Shown: positions 7,693 to 17,067 of the stretch, piece by piece
How positions within the stretch are numbered: the stretch's first letter is position 1
Layout: each line of letters begins with the position of its first letter
Origin: Willaertia magna
Lineage: Eukaryota; Heterolobosea; Eutetramitea; Acrasida; Naegleriidae
Length of the DNA: 64,000 nt
Assembly (NCBI GenBank): GCA_902984215.1
Contig: CADWAF010005313.1
Coordinates: 1-64,000, forward strand
Direction of reading: 5' to 3'
The notes under the pieces: generated by a model
Seen by the model: the letters and a program-made list of their open reading frames with translations, nothing else
Told to the model about the DNA's origin: nothing
Database searches by the model: none
Program-made: the position numbers and the translations under genes

Positions 7693-10128
7693 ATGATTAA
7701 ATCTTCTACTTTAAACGTTCGCTTTATTAATAATATCTATTTCATAAACAAAATCAATAATTTAAACAACAAAAAATTTCACCTTTCATTCCTATTACTT
7801 TTATTATTTACTACTATAACAATTATTCACGCTTCTTCTTCGGAAAATGACAATTCAAATAATCACAATAGAAAATCCTCAAAAGTTATTTCTAGTTGCT
7901 ATGGGTCCATAGGAAATGCCAACCTATTTTTATCAAAAAAAAATTGTTGTAATATCTTTCAAAACCAACAACAACAAGGCTATCATACAGATTTTCAAAA
8001 TCATTTAATTATTAGATCATCTAGCGAAAAAAAGAATATAAAAAGTAGTTCAACAACATCTTTAATACCAAATAATAATAAAAATAATAAAAGAAGTATA
8101 TCTACATTTGTATTAGAAATGGAAGACGAAGATACTTGTTATACTAATGATTTAATATTTGATTTAACTGCAGAACAAATTGAAAAGGAATGTGAAGAGC
8201 TTATTAAAAGATCAAGAGAAATTCAAGATAAAGTTGCTAATATCCCAGAGAATGAACGTACTTTTGATAATGTAATCTTACCTTTAGCTTATGATGAAGG
8301 CTTTACAAGTACTTTTGAATCAAGCTTAACTTTCCCATCTTATGTATCAACAGATAAGGCTATTAGAGATGCAGGATCTAAAGCTGAAGAAAAACTTTCT
8401 GAATTTGCAATTGAATCAATGATGAGAGAAGATGTATATAAAAGTATTAAAACAGTTGAAGCTTTAATTGAAAAAGAAAAGGAAAATAAATATAGTGAAG
8501 AAGATAAAAGACTTGTTAAAAGAATGATTAGAGATTTTGAAAGAAATGGTTTAGGTTTACCTGAAGAGAAAAGATCTCAAGTAAAGGATTTAAAGAATCA
8601 ATTATCAAAATTAAGTATTCAATTCACTAAGAATATTGCTGAAGATAAAACTGAATTACTTTTTAGTGAAGATGAATTAGATGGTTGTCCACAAGATTTT
8701 ATTAAACAATTAAAGTTAGATGAAGGAAGTAATAAGAGAGTTGTAACATTAAAATATCCAGATATTGTACCTGTTATGAAGTACTGTAAAGTTGAAGAAA
8801 CTAGAAAGAAGTTAGATTTTGCTCGTTCTAGTCAATGTCAAGAAGTAAATGTACCAATCTTTGAAGAGGCTATTAAAATTAGACAAAAACTTGCTAATCT
8901 TATGGGATACAAAACACATGCGGATTATGTACTTGAAGTAAATATGGCTACTCCTGAAGAAGTAAAGAAGTTTTTGGGAGAATTAAAGGAAAAGTTATTA
9001 GATGGTGGTAATACAGAATTATCTAAATTAAAACAGTTAAAGGGTTCTAATGAATTTTATTCTTGGGATTTATCTTATTATTTAAATAGATTAAAAGAAG
9101 ATGAATTTAATGTAGATGATAACCTTGTTAAACAATACTTCCCATTAGATAAGGTATTAAATGGTATTCTCTCAATTGCTCAAGAAACTTTATCTTTAAG
9201 ATTTGAAGAAGTAAAAGATCCAAAGGTTTGGTTTGAAGATGTTCAAATGTATGCAGTCTTTGATAAGGAAAGTGATAAATTCTTAGGTCAATTCTATTTA
9301 GATTTATATCCACGTGAAGGTAAATATACTCACTTTGCAGCCTTCCCACTTTCTCCTCATTGGATTGATGAAAAGGGAAAAGAACATTATCCAGTCTCCG
9401 CAATGGTTTGTAACTTTTCTAAGCCATCTAAAGAAAATGGTGTTTCTTTATTGAAACATGATGAAGTTGTTACTTTCTTCCATGAATTTGGACATTTAGC
9501 TCATGGTTTCTTAAGTAAAGTTAAATATGCAAGATTTTCTGGTACTAGAACTGAAAGAGATTTCGTTGAGATGCCAAGTCAATTCCAAGAAAATTATTGT
9601 TGGGAAGTTGAAAGTTTAAAGAGAATTTCTTCTCATTATCAATCAGGAGAACCTTTACCTGATGAATTAATTAAAAAGATGACAGATGCAAAGAATGTTG
9701 GTGTTGCTTTATTAACATTAAGACAGTTATTCTTTGGTATCTTTGATATGACACTTCATACAATTGAAACTGAAGAAGAAGCTCAAAAGTTAAATAGTGG
9801 TGCATTATGGAGTAAAATAAGAAAAGAAGTTACCTTAATTGATGCCCCTGAAGGAACAAATGGAGCAGCAAGCTTTGGTCACTTACTTGGTGGTTATGAT
9901 GCTGGATATTATGGTTATTTATATTCAGAAGTATTTAGTTTTGATATGTTTAGTGTTTTTAAGAAGAATGGTATTTTCAATCCTAAAGTTGGTAAACGAT
10001 TAAGAGAATTAGTTTTAGAAAGAGGTGGATCAAAAGATGGTCATGTTATGTTAAAGGAATTTTTAGGTAGAGAACCATCTCAAGACGCTTTCTTGGAAGA
10101 TATTGGATTAAAAGAACCATCACATTAA
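7693..10128 (+). CDS. M3 family metallopeptidase (thimet oligopeptidase / neurolysin type)
   Basis: 811 aa. The zinc site HEFGH is at residues 597-601 and the third ligand Glu is in RDFVEMPSQ near residue 626. Further M3A landmarks are FSGTRTERDFVE, GHLLGGYDAGYYGYLYSEVF and the C-terminal GREPSQDAFL. These enzymes cleave short peptides in cytosol or organelles. Animal and yeast relatives are about 690-710 aa. The extra length is N-terminal: a basic segment, a hydrophobic run (LSFLLLLLFTTITIIHA, about 31-47) and an N/S-rich stretch to about 135, where family homology begins. This N terminus suggests secretory entry. The alternative exon at 7581 would give a mitochondrial-like one instead. No intron interrupts the catalytic region. 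Confidence 0.95.
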   Translation: MIKSSTLNVRFINNIYFINKINNLNNKKFHLSFLLLLLFTTITIIHASSSENDNSNNHNRKSSKVISSCYGSIGNANLFLSKKNCCNIFQNQQQQGYHTDFQNHLIIRSSSEKKNIKSSSTTSLIPNNNKNNKRSISTFVLEMEDEDTCYTNDLIFDLTAEQIEKECEELIKRSREIQDKVANIPENERTFDNVILPLAYDEGFTSTFESSLTFPSYVSTDKAIRDAGSKAEEKLSEFAIESMMREDVYKSIKTVEALIEKEKENKYSEEDKRLVKRMIRDFERNGLGLPEEKRSQVKDLKNQLSKLSIQFTKNIAEDKTELLFSEDELDGCPQDFIKQLKLDEGSNKRVVTLKYPDIVPVMKYCKVEETRKKLDFARSSQCQEVNVPIFEEAIKIRQKLANLMGYKTHADYVLEVNMATPEEVKKFLGELKEKLLDGGNTELSKLKQLKGSNEFYSWDLSYYLNRLKEDEFNVDDNLVKQYFPLDKVLNGILSIAQETLSLRFEEVKDPKVWFEDVQMYAVFDKESDKFLGQFYLDLYPREGKYTHFAAFPLSPHWIDEKGKEHYPVSAMVCNFSKPSKENGVSLLKHDEVVTFFHEFGHLAHGFLSKVKYARFSGTRTERDFVEMPSQFQENYCWEVESLKRISSHYQSGEPLPDELIKKMTDAKNVGVALLTLRQLFFGIFDMTLHTIETEEEAQKLNSGALWSKIRKEVTLIDAPEGTNGAASFGHLLGGYDAGYYGYLYSEVFSFDMFSVFKKNGIFNPKVGKRLRELVLERGGSKDGHVMLKEFLGREPSQDAFLEDIGLKEPSH

Positions 10129-10292
10129 TTATTTTTTAATAAATTATTTATTTCATTTGTAAATTTATTCTTTAAATTTATTCTAACAATTTATTTAGCC
10201 ATTTTTGATTGGTTCCCTTAACTTGTGCACGTAATTCGTTTACAAAAACTCAACAAAAAGCCTCACACACGTTAAGGATTAAACTAAAAAAA

Positions 10293-11447
10293 ATGAATAA
10301 AAAACAAAAATTAACTCCCATTTTCAGTCAAATCTATTTTCTTCACCACACCTTTCAATTTTTAAAAGCCAAAGACTTGAATATAATAAAATTAGTTTGT
10401 AAAGATTGGTATGAATATCAAAAAAATAATTATTTTATTCAAATTCAAACTAAAAATTTAAATTTACAACACGATAAAATTATTTTAGAATCAAAAGGAA
10501 CACAAATATTTATTTATTATAAATATTTAGGTTATAAACAAGGTGAAGAAATTATTTATTGGAATAATAAAGATTTATTAATGATTTTAAATAATATTGT
10601 AACAAATCCACTAAAAATTGTAAAAACTGTCAATGATAACAAATTTATTTTACCGCCAATTTTTCATACATTTACAAATTACATTAAATCTATTGTAAAT
10701 TATAAAAATAATAAAAAACACGATAAAATAATTGACTATTTTAAACCAAATACAAAATTACAACTAAATACTTTACAACAAACTTTACAACAAACTTTAC
10801 AAAATACTGAAAGTACTTTACAAAATGTTGACAATACTTTACAACAAAATATTATGCAAATTGGACATTTTAAAGAAGGTAAAAAACATGGCGAATTTAT
10901 TAAATATTTTAAAAATTTACCAAATCAAGTGGAACGTCAATGTTTTTATTTAGAAAATAAATTGGACGGTCCATTAATTGAATATAAATTAATTAAAACA
11001 CACAATAATTTACAAAATACTTTACAACAAAATAACACTTTACAAAATAATACTTTACAACAAAATCAATTTGAAGCCATTTTAGAATGTAATTGTAATT
11101 ATAAAAACGGAAAATTAAACGGAGAAAAAAAAGTTTACAAATATTTTCAAACTTTACAACAAAATATTTTAACTGACATTATAAACTATAAAGATGGAAA
11201 ATTAAATGGTTTAAAAAAACATTGGGAACAACAACAATTAAAAAAAAATTTTAAAAAAAATTTTAAAAAAAATTTAAAAAAAAATTTAAAAGAAAATTTA
11301 AAAAAAAATAATTTCTATTTAGAATATGAATTAAATTATGAAAATGATAAATTAAATGGAGAATGTATTTATTATTATTCGAATGGAAGTATTTTTAGGA
11401 AAGTAGAATATGACAAGGGGAAAATGGTAAAGGAAATTGTAATGTAA
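10293..11447 (+). CDS. F-box-like protein with MORN-like repeats
   Basis: 384 aa from the ATG at 10293, after an A-run. Residues about 15-45 fit an F-box (FLKAKDLNIIKLVCKDWYEY), which would bind Skp1 in an SCF ligase. The rest contains degenerate MORN-type or YwqK-type units: GHFKEGKKHGEFIKYF, NYKNGKLNGEKKVY, NYKDGKLNGLKKHW and NYENDKLNGECIYYYSNG. Between them lie runs of TLQN/TLQQ encoded by repeated ACTTTACAA, and a Lys-rich tract near residues 310-340 encoded by AAA/TTT repeats. Known F-box plus MORN-like proteins occur in protists and giant viruses, so the pairing is plausible as substrate receptor plus recognition repeats. The substrate is unknown. Confidence 0.8.
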   Translation: MNKKQKLTPIFSQIYFLHHTFQFLKAKDLNIIKLVCKDWYEYQKNNYFIQIQTKNLNLQHDKIILESKGTQIFIYYKYLGYKQGEEIIYWNNKDLLMILNNIVTNPLKIVKTVNDNKFILPPIFHTFTNYIKSIVNYKNNKKHDKIIDYFKPNTKLQLNTLQQTLQQTLQNTESTLQNVDNTLQQNIMQIGHFKEGKKHGEFIKYFKNLPNQVERQCFYLENKLDGPLIEYKLIKTHNNLQNTLQQNNTLQNNTLQQNQFEAILECNCNYKNGKLNGEKKVYKYFQTLQQNILTDIINYKDGKLNGLKKHWEQQQLKKNFKKNFKKNLKKNLKENLKKNNFYLEYELNYENDKLNGECIYYYSNGSIFRKVEYDKGKMVKEIVM

Positions 11448-11756
11448 AGTTATTGTTTTTGTAATGTTTTTTTTGTAATATTGTTTGTAATAATATTTTA
11501 ATAATATTTTAATAATATTTTAATAATATGTTAATAATATTTTTTGTAATTTTTGTAATTAAAATTTTATTTTTATAATAAATATTTTTTAAAAAATTTA
11601 TTTTTGTAATAAATAATATAATTGTATTATTAAAAGAATTTTTAAGTGTGAAAAAAAAATGTTGTGAAATTTGTCAAAAAAAGTAATTTGATTAGTTTTG
11701 TTAACAAAATAAATGAAAAAAGAAAAAAAAATTTTAAAAAATTTAATAAAAAAAAA
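11448..11756. other. AT-rich intergenic spacer
   Basis: 309 bp without a gene. It contains short tandem repeats of TAATAATATTT near 11490-11540 and poly-A/T runs leading to the next ATG. An in-frame GTG lies upstream of that ATG but is not a plausible eukaryotic start. Confidence 0.6.
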
Positions 11757-13826
11757 ATGGATCAAAGAGAAGTAGAGGAGAGTTCTTCATCCTCTTCTCC
11801 GTCGGTAAATAAAATCTCTAGTAACAATAATAACAACAACTCCATACCAAATAGTAAAAAAGAAGAAGAACAACAACAACAACAACAAGATGATCAAATA
11901 ACAATTGACATTCCCAAACTAGAATTAACAATAATGAAAGATTTTGATGGTAATCCCATCCCAATACCAAACTTTTTTACTTGTTGTCGTAGTGGAGATT
12001 CTACCACATTAAAACTATTAATTGAAGCCTATAATGAACAAGGTAATAAACTTCAAGAAATGTTTCATCAATTATTACTCTTATTAAATAATAAAAAGAA
12101 AAAAAATAAACAACAACAACAAGCGCCACCGCCTACCATTATTTATTACGGAAAGGATTATTATCATCAGAAATTCCCGCCAAATCATGTAGGCTTGTTG
12201 TTGGATGATAGCGATAATCATTTGAAAAAGTTTAAGAATAGTGATAATAAGGTTAGCCTTGATCAGGATGGGAATAAGGATGTATCTTCCGATGATGGAG
12301 AGGATCAGCAACAGCAACAACAAGATGAAGAATGTTCTCCATCTTCTAATTCAATTTTTTCTAAAATAGCCTCTTTCTTTACTTTGGGGACAAGCCTTGC
12401 TAATAAAGTTACTGGAGGTAATAGTCCTACTCTTGGAAGTAGTCCTAATAACAGTAGTGGAATTTTCTCAAAAGTTTCATCATTGGAATCAAATGTAGAT
12501 CAGCTTTCTCCTCATGCTAAAAACAAGAGTTTTTCGAGATCTCCATTAAGTTACGCTTGTAGGTTTGGTCATTTAGATTGCGTTAAGCTTTTAATAGAAA
12601 ATATTCCCCACTTACAATTCTCTAATGAAACTTCACATAAGTGGACCTTATTACATGATTGCGCAGTATTTGGTAGAGTTGAAGTGATGGATTATCTATT
12701 TCATCATACAAAAACTGCGGATTTAATGAGAAGTATGTGTTGTAAGACGAATAGGTTTGGATCAACGCCTTTACATATATGTTGTAAGAATGGACATTCT
12801 GATGCTGCACAATATTTAGTTTTACAGGGCCCTATACCTTACGATAAATTTTCATGTGCCAGACATCAAACTTTTTTACAAATTGCTTTGGAAGAAGAGA
12901 TGAAAGATTTTTGTATTGCTTTATTAAAGAAATATACACCAATATTGTTAAATAATAATTCTGACAATGATAATAAGAATAGTGGGGATAGTAGCGCTGT
13001 TAATGAGATTAGTGGAGGAAAGTTACATGTAAAGGTAGTTGTACATTTAGTTGAATTAATTTGTTCAAAAGATAGTTTTAAAACGAATTGTTTACATTAT
13101 GCTTGTGTTAGACCTTCAGATGAATTTTATGAAGTTTTATTACGTTTATTATGTATACTTCATGAATACGTTGAAAATCCAACTGTTTTAAGAACTTTAT
13201 TAACTACAGATTCAGCTGGATATTCAGTTTTTCATTATGCAATGGGTGGAAATTCATTTAAATGTGCTTTTTTATTATATCATTATTATTTATTAAGTTT
13301 GTATAGAAATTCAAGTAATAATAATTTAAATAATAGAAGTTCTACATTTAGTAAATTATTAACTGGAAGTAATAGTGGAACTAATAATAATAATAGTGGA
13401 GGTACAAGTGGTATATTAGATCCACATGTAAATCCAATGAATATTCAAACTGGATCTTTAAAACATTCGCCTATTTTTTTAGCTTGTAAATATAATCATG
13501 TAGATTTATTGAAAAGATTTTTATTAATTTATAAAGATAATGAAGAATTAAATAATAATTTTGAAAGAAATGGACATTTAGATATTTGTTTTGAAGAAAA
13601 CAGTTTAACTGAAAAGGATCAATTAAAACAAACATCATTGTATCAATTTTTAAGGTTTAAATCAAAGGAAGAATTAAATTTTGTGAAACAAGCTTGGAAA
13701 CAAATTAGAGTTACAGATGTTTATGATAAACTTGGAAATACACCAGCAACTGTGAATTACTTTGATGAGGGAGAGGAAGTGCTAAATGATTTATTCAGCA
13801 ACTTTAATGAATGGAAATTGGAATAA
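11757..13826 (+). CDS. Ankyrin-repeat protein, Q/N-rich N terminus
   Basis: 689 aa from the ATG at 11757, which follows AAAAAAA. The first 230 residues are Ser-, Asn- and Gln-rich. Ankyrin repeats are recognisable as SPLSYACRFGHLDCVKLLIE, WTLLHDCAVFGRVEVMDYL, STPLHICCKNGHSDAAQYLV, TNCLHYACVRPS, YSVFHYAMGG and SPIFLACKYNHVDLLKRFL. They are separated by low-complexity inserts such as the NNNLNNRSS segment. Ankyrin arrays are protein-binding modules and no catalytic domain accompanies them, so the role is unknown. It is followed 58 bp later by tRNA-Met. Confidence 0.9.
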   Translation: MDQREVEESSSSSSPSVNKISSNNNNNNSIPNSKKEEEQQQQQQDDQITIDIPKLELTIMKDFDGNPIPIPNFFTCCRSGDSTTLKLLIEAYNEQGNKLQEMFHQLLLLLNNKKKKNKQQQQAPPPTIIYYGKDYYHQKFPPNHVGLLLDDSDNHLKKFKNSDNKVSLDQDGNKDVSSDDGEDQQQQQQDEECSPSSNSIFSKIASFFTLGTSLANKVTGGNSPTLGSSPNNSSGIFSKVSSLESNVDQLSPHAKNKSFSRSPLSYACRFGHLDCVKLLIENIPHLQFSNETSHKWTLLHDCAVFGRVEVMDYLFHHTKTADLMRSMCCKTNRFGSTPLHICCKNGHSDAAQYLVLQGPIPYDKFSCARHQTFLQIALEEEMKDFCIALLKKYTPILLNNNSDNDNKNSGDSSAVNEISGGKLHVKVVVHLVELICSKDSFKTNCLHYACVRPSDEFYEVLLRLLCILHEYVENPTVLRTLLTTDSAGYSVFHYAMGGNSFKCAFLLYHYYLLSLYRNSSNNNLNNRSSTFSKLLTGSNSGTNNNNSGGTSGILDPHVNPMNIQTGSLKHSPIFLACKYNHVDLLKRFLLIYKDNEELNNNFERNGHLDICFEENSLTEKDQLKQTSLYQFLRFKSKEELNFVKQAWKQIRVTDVYDKLGNTPATVNYFDEGEEVLNDLFSNFNEWKLE

Positions 13827-13884
13827 AACAAAAAATAGTCCATTGATATTTTAGACAAGTGGAAGTAAAAGTCATATATCAACA

Positions 13885-13957
13885 GCGGGCTTGGCGCAGT
13901 TGGTAGCGCGTAGGTCTCATAATCCTAAGGTCGTGAGTTCGATCCTCACAGCCCGCA
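13885..13957 (+). tRNA. tRNA-Met (CAT), elongator type
   Basis: Identical over 73 nt to the copy at 1438-1510, with the same upstream ACAAGTGGAAGTAAA element. No intron. Like the first copy it borders a very AT-rich block, here on its 3' side. Confidence 0.97.
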
Positions 13958-14950
13958 ATTCAGTTTTTAAACAAATAATTTTATTAAGGGTGATATATTT
14001 AAAAATATAAAAGAAAAACAAAAAATTTAGATAAAACTATTTATTTGTTTAATTGGTATTAAGATAATATTGATAAAAAATTAAATGATAATAAATTTTA
14101 ATTTATATAAAAAACTATTAATTATCTTTTTTTTTTATACATTCTAAATTATATTAAAAATTATAAATGAAAAAATTATTTTTATTAAATGAAATTCTTA
14201 TAAATAAGTATTAAATAGTTATTATAATGAAAAATAAATTTAATGTTAATAATTTAAAAAATATTAAATAAATTTTTTTTATTTAAATAATTAATGAACA
14301 TAAATAATAAATTTTTTAATAAAATAAAATTTATTTATAATAAAATTTTTTTTATTTATCTAAAAATTAAAAATAAATTTTAAAAAAAGATATTAGAGTG
14401 GTTAGATTAAATAAAAGAATTATTAAAGATAATAATAGTGAAAAAAAATAATTAAAAATAAAAAATTTTTTAATATTAACAAATTTTATATATTAATTTT
14501 TTAGAAATATAAACAGATTATTTAATAAATTTTATTTAATAATTTTAATAAAAATAATATTTAAAAATTATAAAAGAAAAATAAAAAATAAAATTATTGA
14601 TTTATTTAAATAATAATTATAAAAATAAAAACTAGATTAAAAAATATGGTTATATTAATTTTAATAATTATTTAAAATTATTTTATTATATAATTTTATA
14701 ATCATTTAATTATTAATATAATTTTAATTTTATTTATTTATAAAAATTTTTAATATTATTTATTAAAAATAAAATTACTTTTTAAGATGAAAATATTTAA
14801 ATTTAAATAAATTTTATAATTTTAAAATTATAAATTTAATTAAAATAAATAAAAATAAATAAATACAAAAGTAATTATTTATTCAAGGAAAAGCAATTAT
14901 GTTTTGAATTTAGAATTGTAATTAATGTAACTAGTTCAAAATACTAACCA
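13958..14950. other. Very AT-rich gene-free block
   Basis: Nearly 1 kb almost devoid of G and C, with no ORF of note. It resembles the 1-1437 block in composition and in lying next to a tRNA-Met. I could not demonstrate an alignment between the two blocks beyond short low-complexity matches. One isolated interruption with more G is AGATATTAGAGTGGTTAG near 14388. Confidence 0.7.
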
Positions 14951-15033
14951 CCGTCTCGGGAGAAATCGAACCTCCGTCAATGGATGACTTTTTCATATCA
15001 AAGTCCACTATGCTACCATTACACCACGAGACG
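14951..15033 (-). tRNA. tRNA-Gln (TTG) with 12-nt intron
   Basis: Same gene as at 5298 apart from the intron (TATGAAAAAGTC) and one T-stem change that leaves a G-T wobble pair. It diverges from the RING/TLDc gene starting 167 bp away at 15200. Confidence 0.93.
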
Positions 15034-15199
15034 CTTGATTTTTCGTAATTACATTGTACTTATTATAATAAACTAAGCAGCAACAAATGTTTGGTTGGGC
15101 CTTTGGTTTGGAAATCAATGTTTAGAAAAATAAAAAATAATTAAGATCACTAACCACAGACAACATTAAATGCAATAAAACCACCAATTATAACAAACA

Positions 15200-16519
15200 A
15201 TGCCTCAAGTAAGAACACCTTCTTATCAATATGAAAATATTAACGAAATTAATGAATTATTAAAATGTTCAATTTGTTCCAATCCACTTGAAGAACCTGT
15301 AATGCACATTAATACTTTCAGTAATGAATGTTTTGAGGGGAAAAGTACTTGTCCTTCATGTAATGATACTAAAATAAAAGAAAAGGAACAATTATTGGAA
15401 TTAAATTATAAAGTTTCAGATTTAGAAAATGAACAAAAATTAATTATTGAACAAAAAACAATTGAATTAGAAAATAAATTTAATGAAATGTGTCAAAATT
15501 TAGAAAATAAATATAATGAATTATTTAATGAATTAAAAAAGGAAAGAGAAGAATTTGAAATACACAAAAATGGATTATTAAATTATTTCACTAAAAATAA
15601 GAGCTGTAACAATAAAGACATTGTAAAATTTAATATTGGTGGTCAACCATTTTGTTTCTTAAAAGAAACTATTTGTTCAAAAATCAAAAACCCAAATTAT
15701 GAAACAGATGAAAGTATTAAAGATGAATATTATGAACCAACTCTTTTGGAAACATTAATTTCAAGTAACATTCCAGTCACATTAATTGATAATGATTATA
15801 TATTTATTGATAGAGATCCAATACTATTTCATTATATTGCTAATTATTTAAGAAATCATGATAAAAAAATTATTGATTTACCAAAAGAAGAAGAAGATTT
15901 ATTAAGATTAAAGAATGAAGCCGATTATTTTTTAGTTACAGGATTAATTGAGTTAATTGAAAAAAAACTTTTACTCTCTAAAAACTTTTTGGATTCAAAC
16001 AATATTGATGATAAGAAATATTGGAAAATATTAAGTAAATGGATTGGTGAAGGTAAAGATCAACAATGGCAATTAATTTACAAAGGATCAAGAGATGGAT
16101 TTAAGGCACAAGATTTTCACAAATTATGTGATGGAAAATCACATACCATTACAATCATTAAATCAACAAGTGGTCATATTTTTGGTGGTTTTACAACAAC
16201 TGCTTGGAATCAAAATAATAGATTTTATTCAAGTCCAAATGCTTTTTTATTTTCATTATATAATCCAACAAAACAAAATTCAATGCCAATGAGATTTGTA
16301 TTGAAAGATAAAAGTAAGAATTATGCTATTTATTGTGGCAGCAGTTATGGTCCTATATTTGGGAATTTTCAAGATCTTAATATTAGTGAAAATTGTAATT
16401 CTAATAACTATAGTTATTCAAAATTAGGTCATGCTTATGGATTTAATGTTTCTTACGAAGATATAACTGGAACTAGAAATTTTACAGTTGAAGAAATGGA
16501 AGTTTTTACAAAAATTTAA
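15200..16519 (+). CDS. KCTD-type BTB/TLDc protein with degenerate RING
   Basis: 439 aa, ATG in ACAATGCC context as in its paralogs. The N terminus keeps the family signature (RTPSYQYENINEINELL, then CSICSNPLEEPVMHIN), but the central RING segment (CGYTFCNKCI) is replaced by TFSNECF, and the following half zinc finger is deleted. Only CSIC and CPSC remain, so it should not fold as a RING. A Glu/Lys coiled coil (about 63-140), one T1/KCTD BTB (about 148-270: VKFNIGGQPF, YIFIDRDP, LPKEEED) and a complete TLDc domain (about 290-439) follow. TLDc proteins bind V-ATPase and KCTD BTBs bind cullin-3, so this copy may act as a RING-less adaptor. tRNA-Gln genes flank it on both sides. Confidence 0.9.
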   Translation: MPQVRTPSYQYENINEINELLKCSICSNPLEEPVMHINTFSNECFEGKSTCPSCNDTKIKEKEQLLELNYKVSDLENEQKLIIEQKTIELENKFNEMCQNLENKYNELFNELKKEREEFEIHKNGLLNYFTKNKSCNNKDIVKFNIGGQPFCFLKETICSKIKNPNYETDESIKDEYYEPTLLETLISSNIPVTLIDNDYIFIDRDPILFHYIANYLRNHDKKIIDLPKEEEDLLRLKNEADYFLVTGLIELIEKKLLLSKNFLDSNNIDDKKYWKILSKWIGEGKDQQWQLIYKGSRDGFKAQDFHKLCDGKSHTITIIKSTSGHIFGGFTTTAWNQNNRFYSSPNAFLFSLYNPTKQNSMPMRFVLKDKSKNYAIYCGSSYGPIFGNFQDLNISENCNSNNYSYSKLGHAYGFNVSYEDITGTRNFTVEEMEVFTKI

Positions 16520-16638
16520 ATTATTTCAACAATTTACAAATAGACACATATTATAATAACAACAATAACTACTGTTATTAGAATTATAAATTTTTTAAAA
16601 TTTTTTCAATAATATTAATATGGTTAAGATACTGACCA

Positions 16639-16720
16639 CCGTCTCGGGAGGAATCGAACCTCCGTCAATGGATGACTTTTCTCCTCAAAGTCCACTATGC
16701 TACCATTACACCACGAGACG
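16639..16720 (-). tRNA. tRNA-Gln (TTG) with 11-nt intron
   Basis: Mature sequence as at 5298. The intron is GGAGAAAAGTC. It lies between the two RING/TLDc genes and diverges from the one at 17068. Confidence 0.93.
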
Positions 16721-17067
16721 CTTGACAATAACAAATTCATGTAGTAATTACATTATTCACCAAGAAATTCTTGCGCTGCGGTTCATTCAAATTATTAAGT
16801 TAAAATGCTGTTACTATTGATTAGTAGACGTTTAGATGACTATTAAACAAACTTTTACTTTAAGCATTTACTGTTTGAACAAGGCCAACAGTTTAGAAAT
16901 CTATTCTAACGGAAGATGATTTTGAAAATGATTGAAAACTGTCACTTTCCTTGTCACCATTCCAAGAAAATTAAAAAAAAAATAAGATCACATATACCAC
17001 AAACAACGTTAAAACCAATAAAATAGTAAACCACCATCACCACAAAAAACCAAGTTATAACAAAACA
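16721..17067. promoter_or_regulatory. Spacer between tRNA-Gln and RING/KCTD/TLDc gene
   Basis: 347 bp with no ORF of note. The last 80 bp (ACCACAAACAACG..., AAAAAACCAAGTTATAAC) are conserved as 5' leader in other family members (upstream of 5083 on the minus strand, and partly before 15200). They are likely leader or core promoter sequence carried along in the duplications. Confidence 0.5.

Noticed and set aside
11664..11756. GTG-initiated extension of the ankyrin protein
   Set aside because: Non-ATG start in a eukaryote; ATG at 11757 follows an A-run. Similar TTG/GTG extensions at 10209, 37127, 45843, 4360 and 33394 were trimmed for the same reason.
14167..14200. Inverted match between the AT block at 13958-14950 and the block at 1-1437
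   Set aside because: GAAAAAATTATTTT-like similarity exists, but neighbouring positions do not continue the alignment; chance in such composition.
16620..16820. Plus-strand ORF of 66 codons
   Set aside because: It is the antisense of tRNA-Gln plus spacer.
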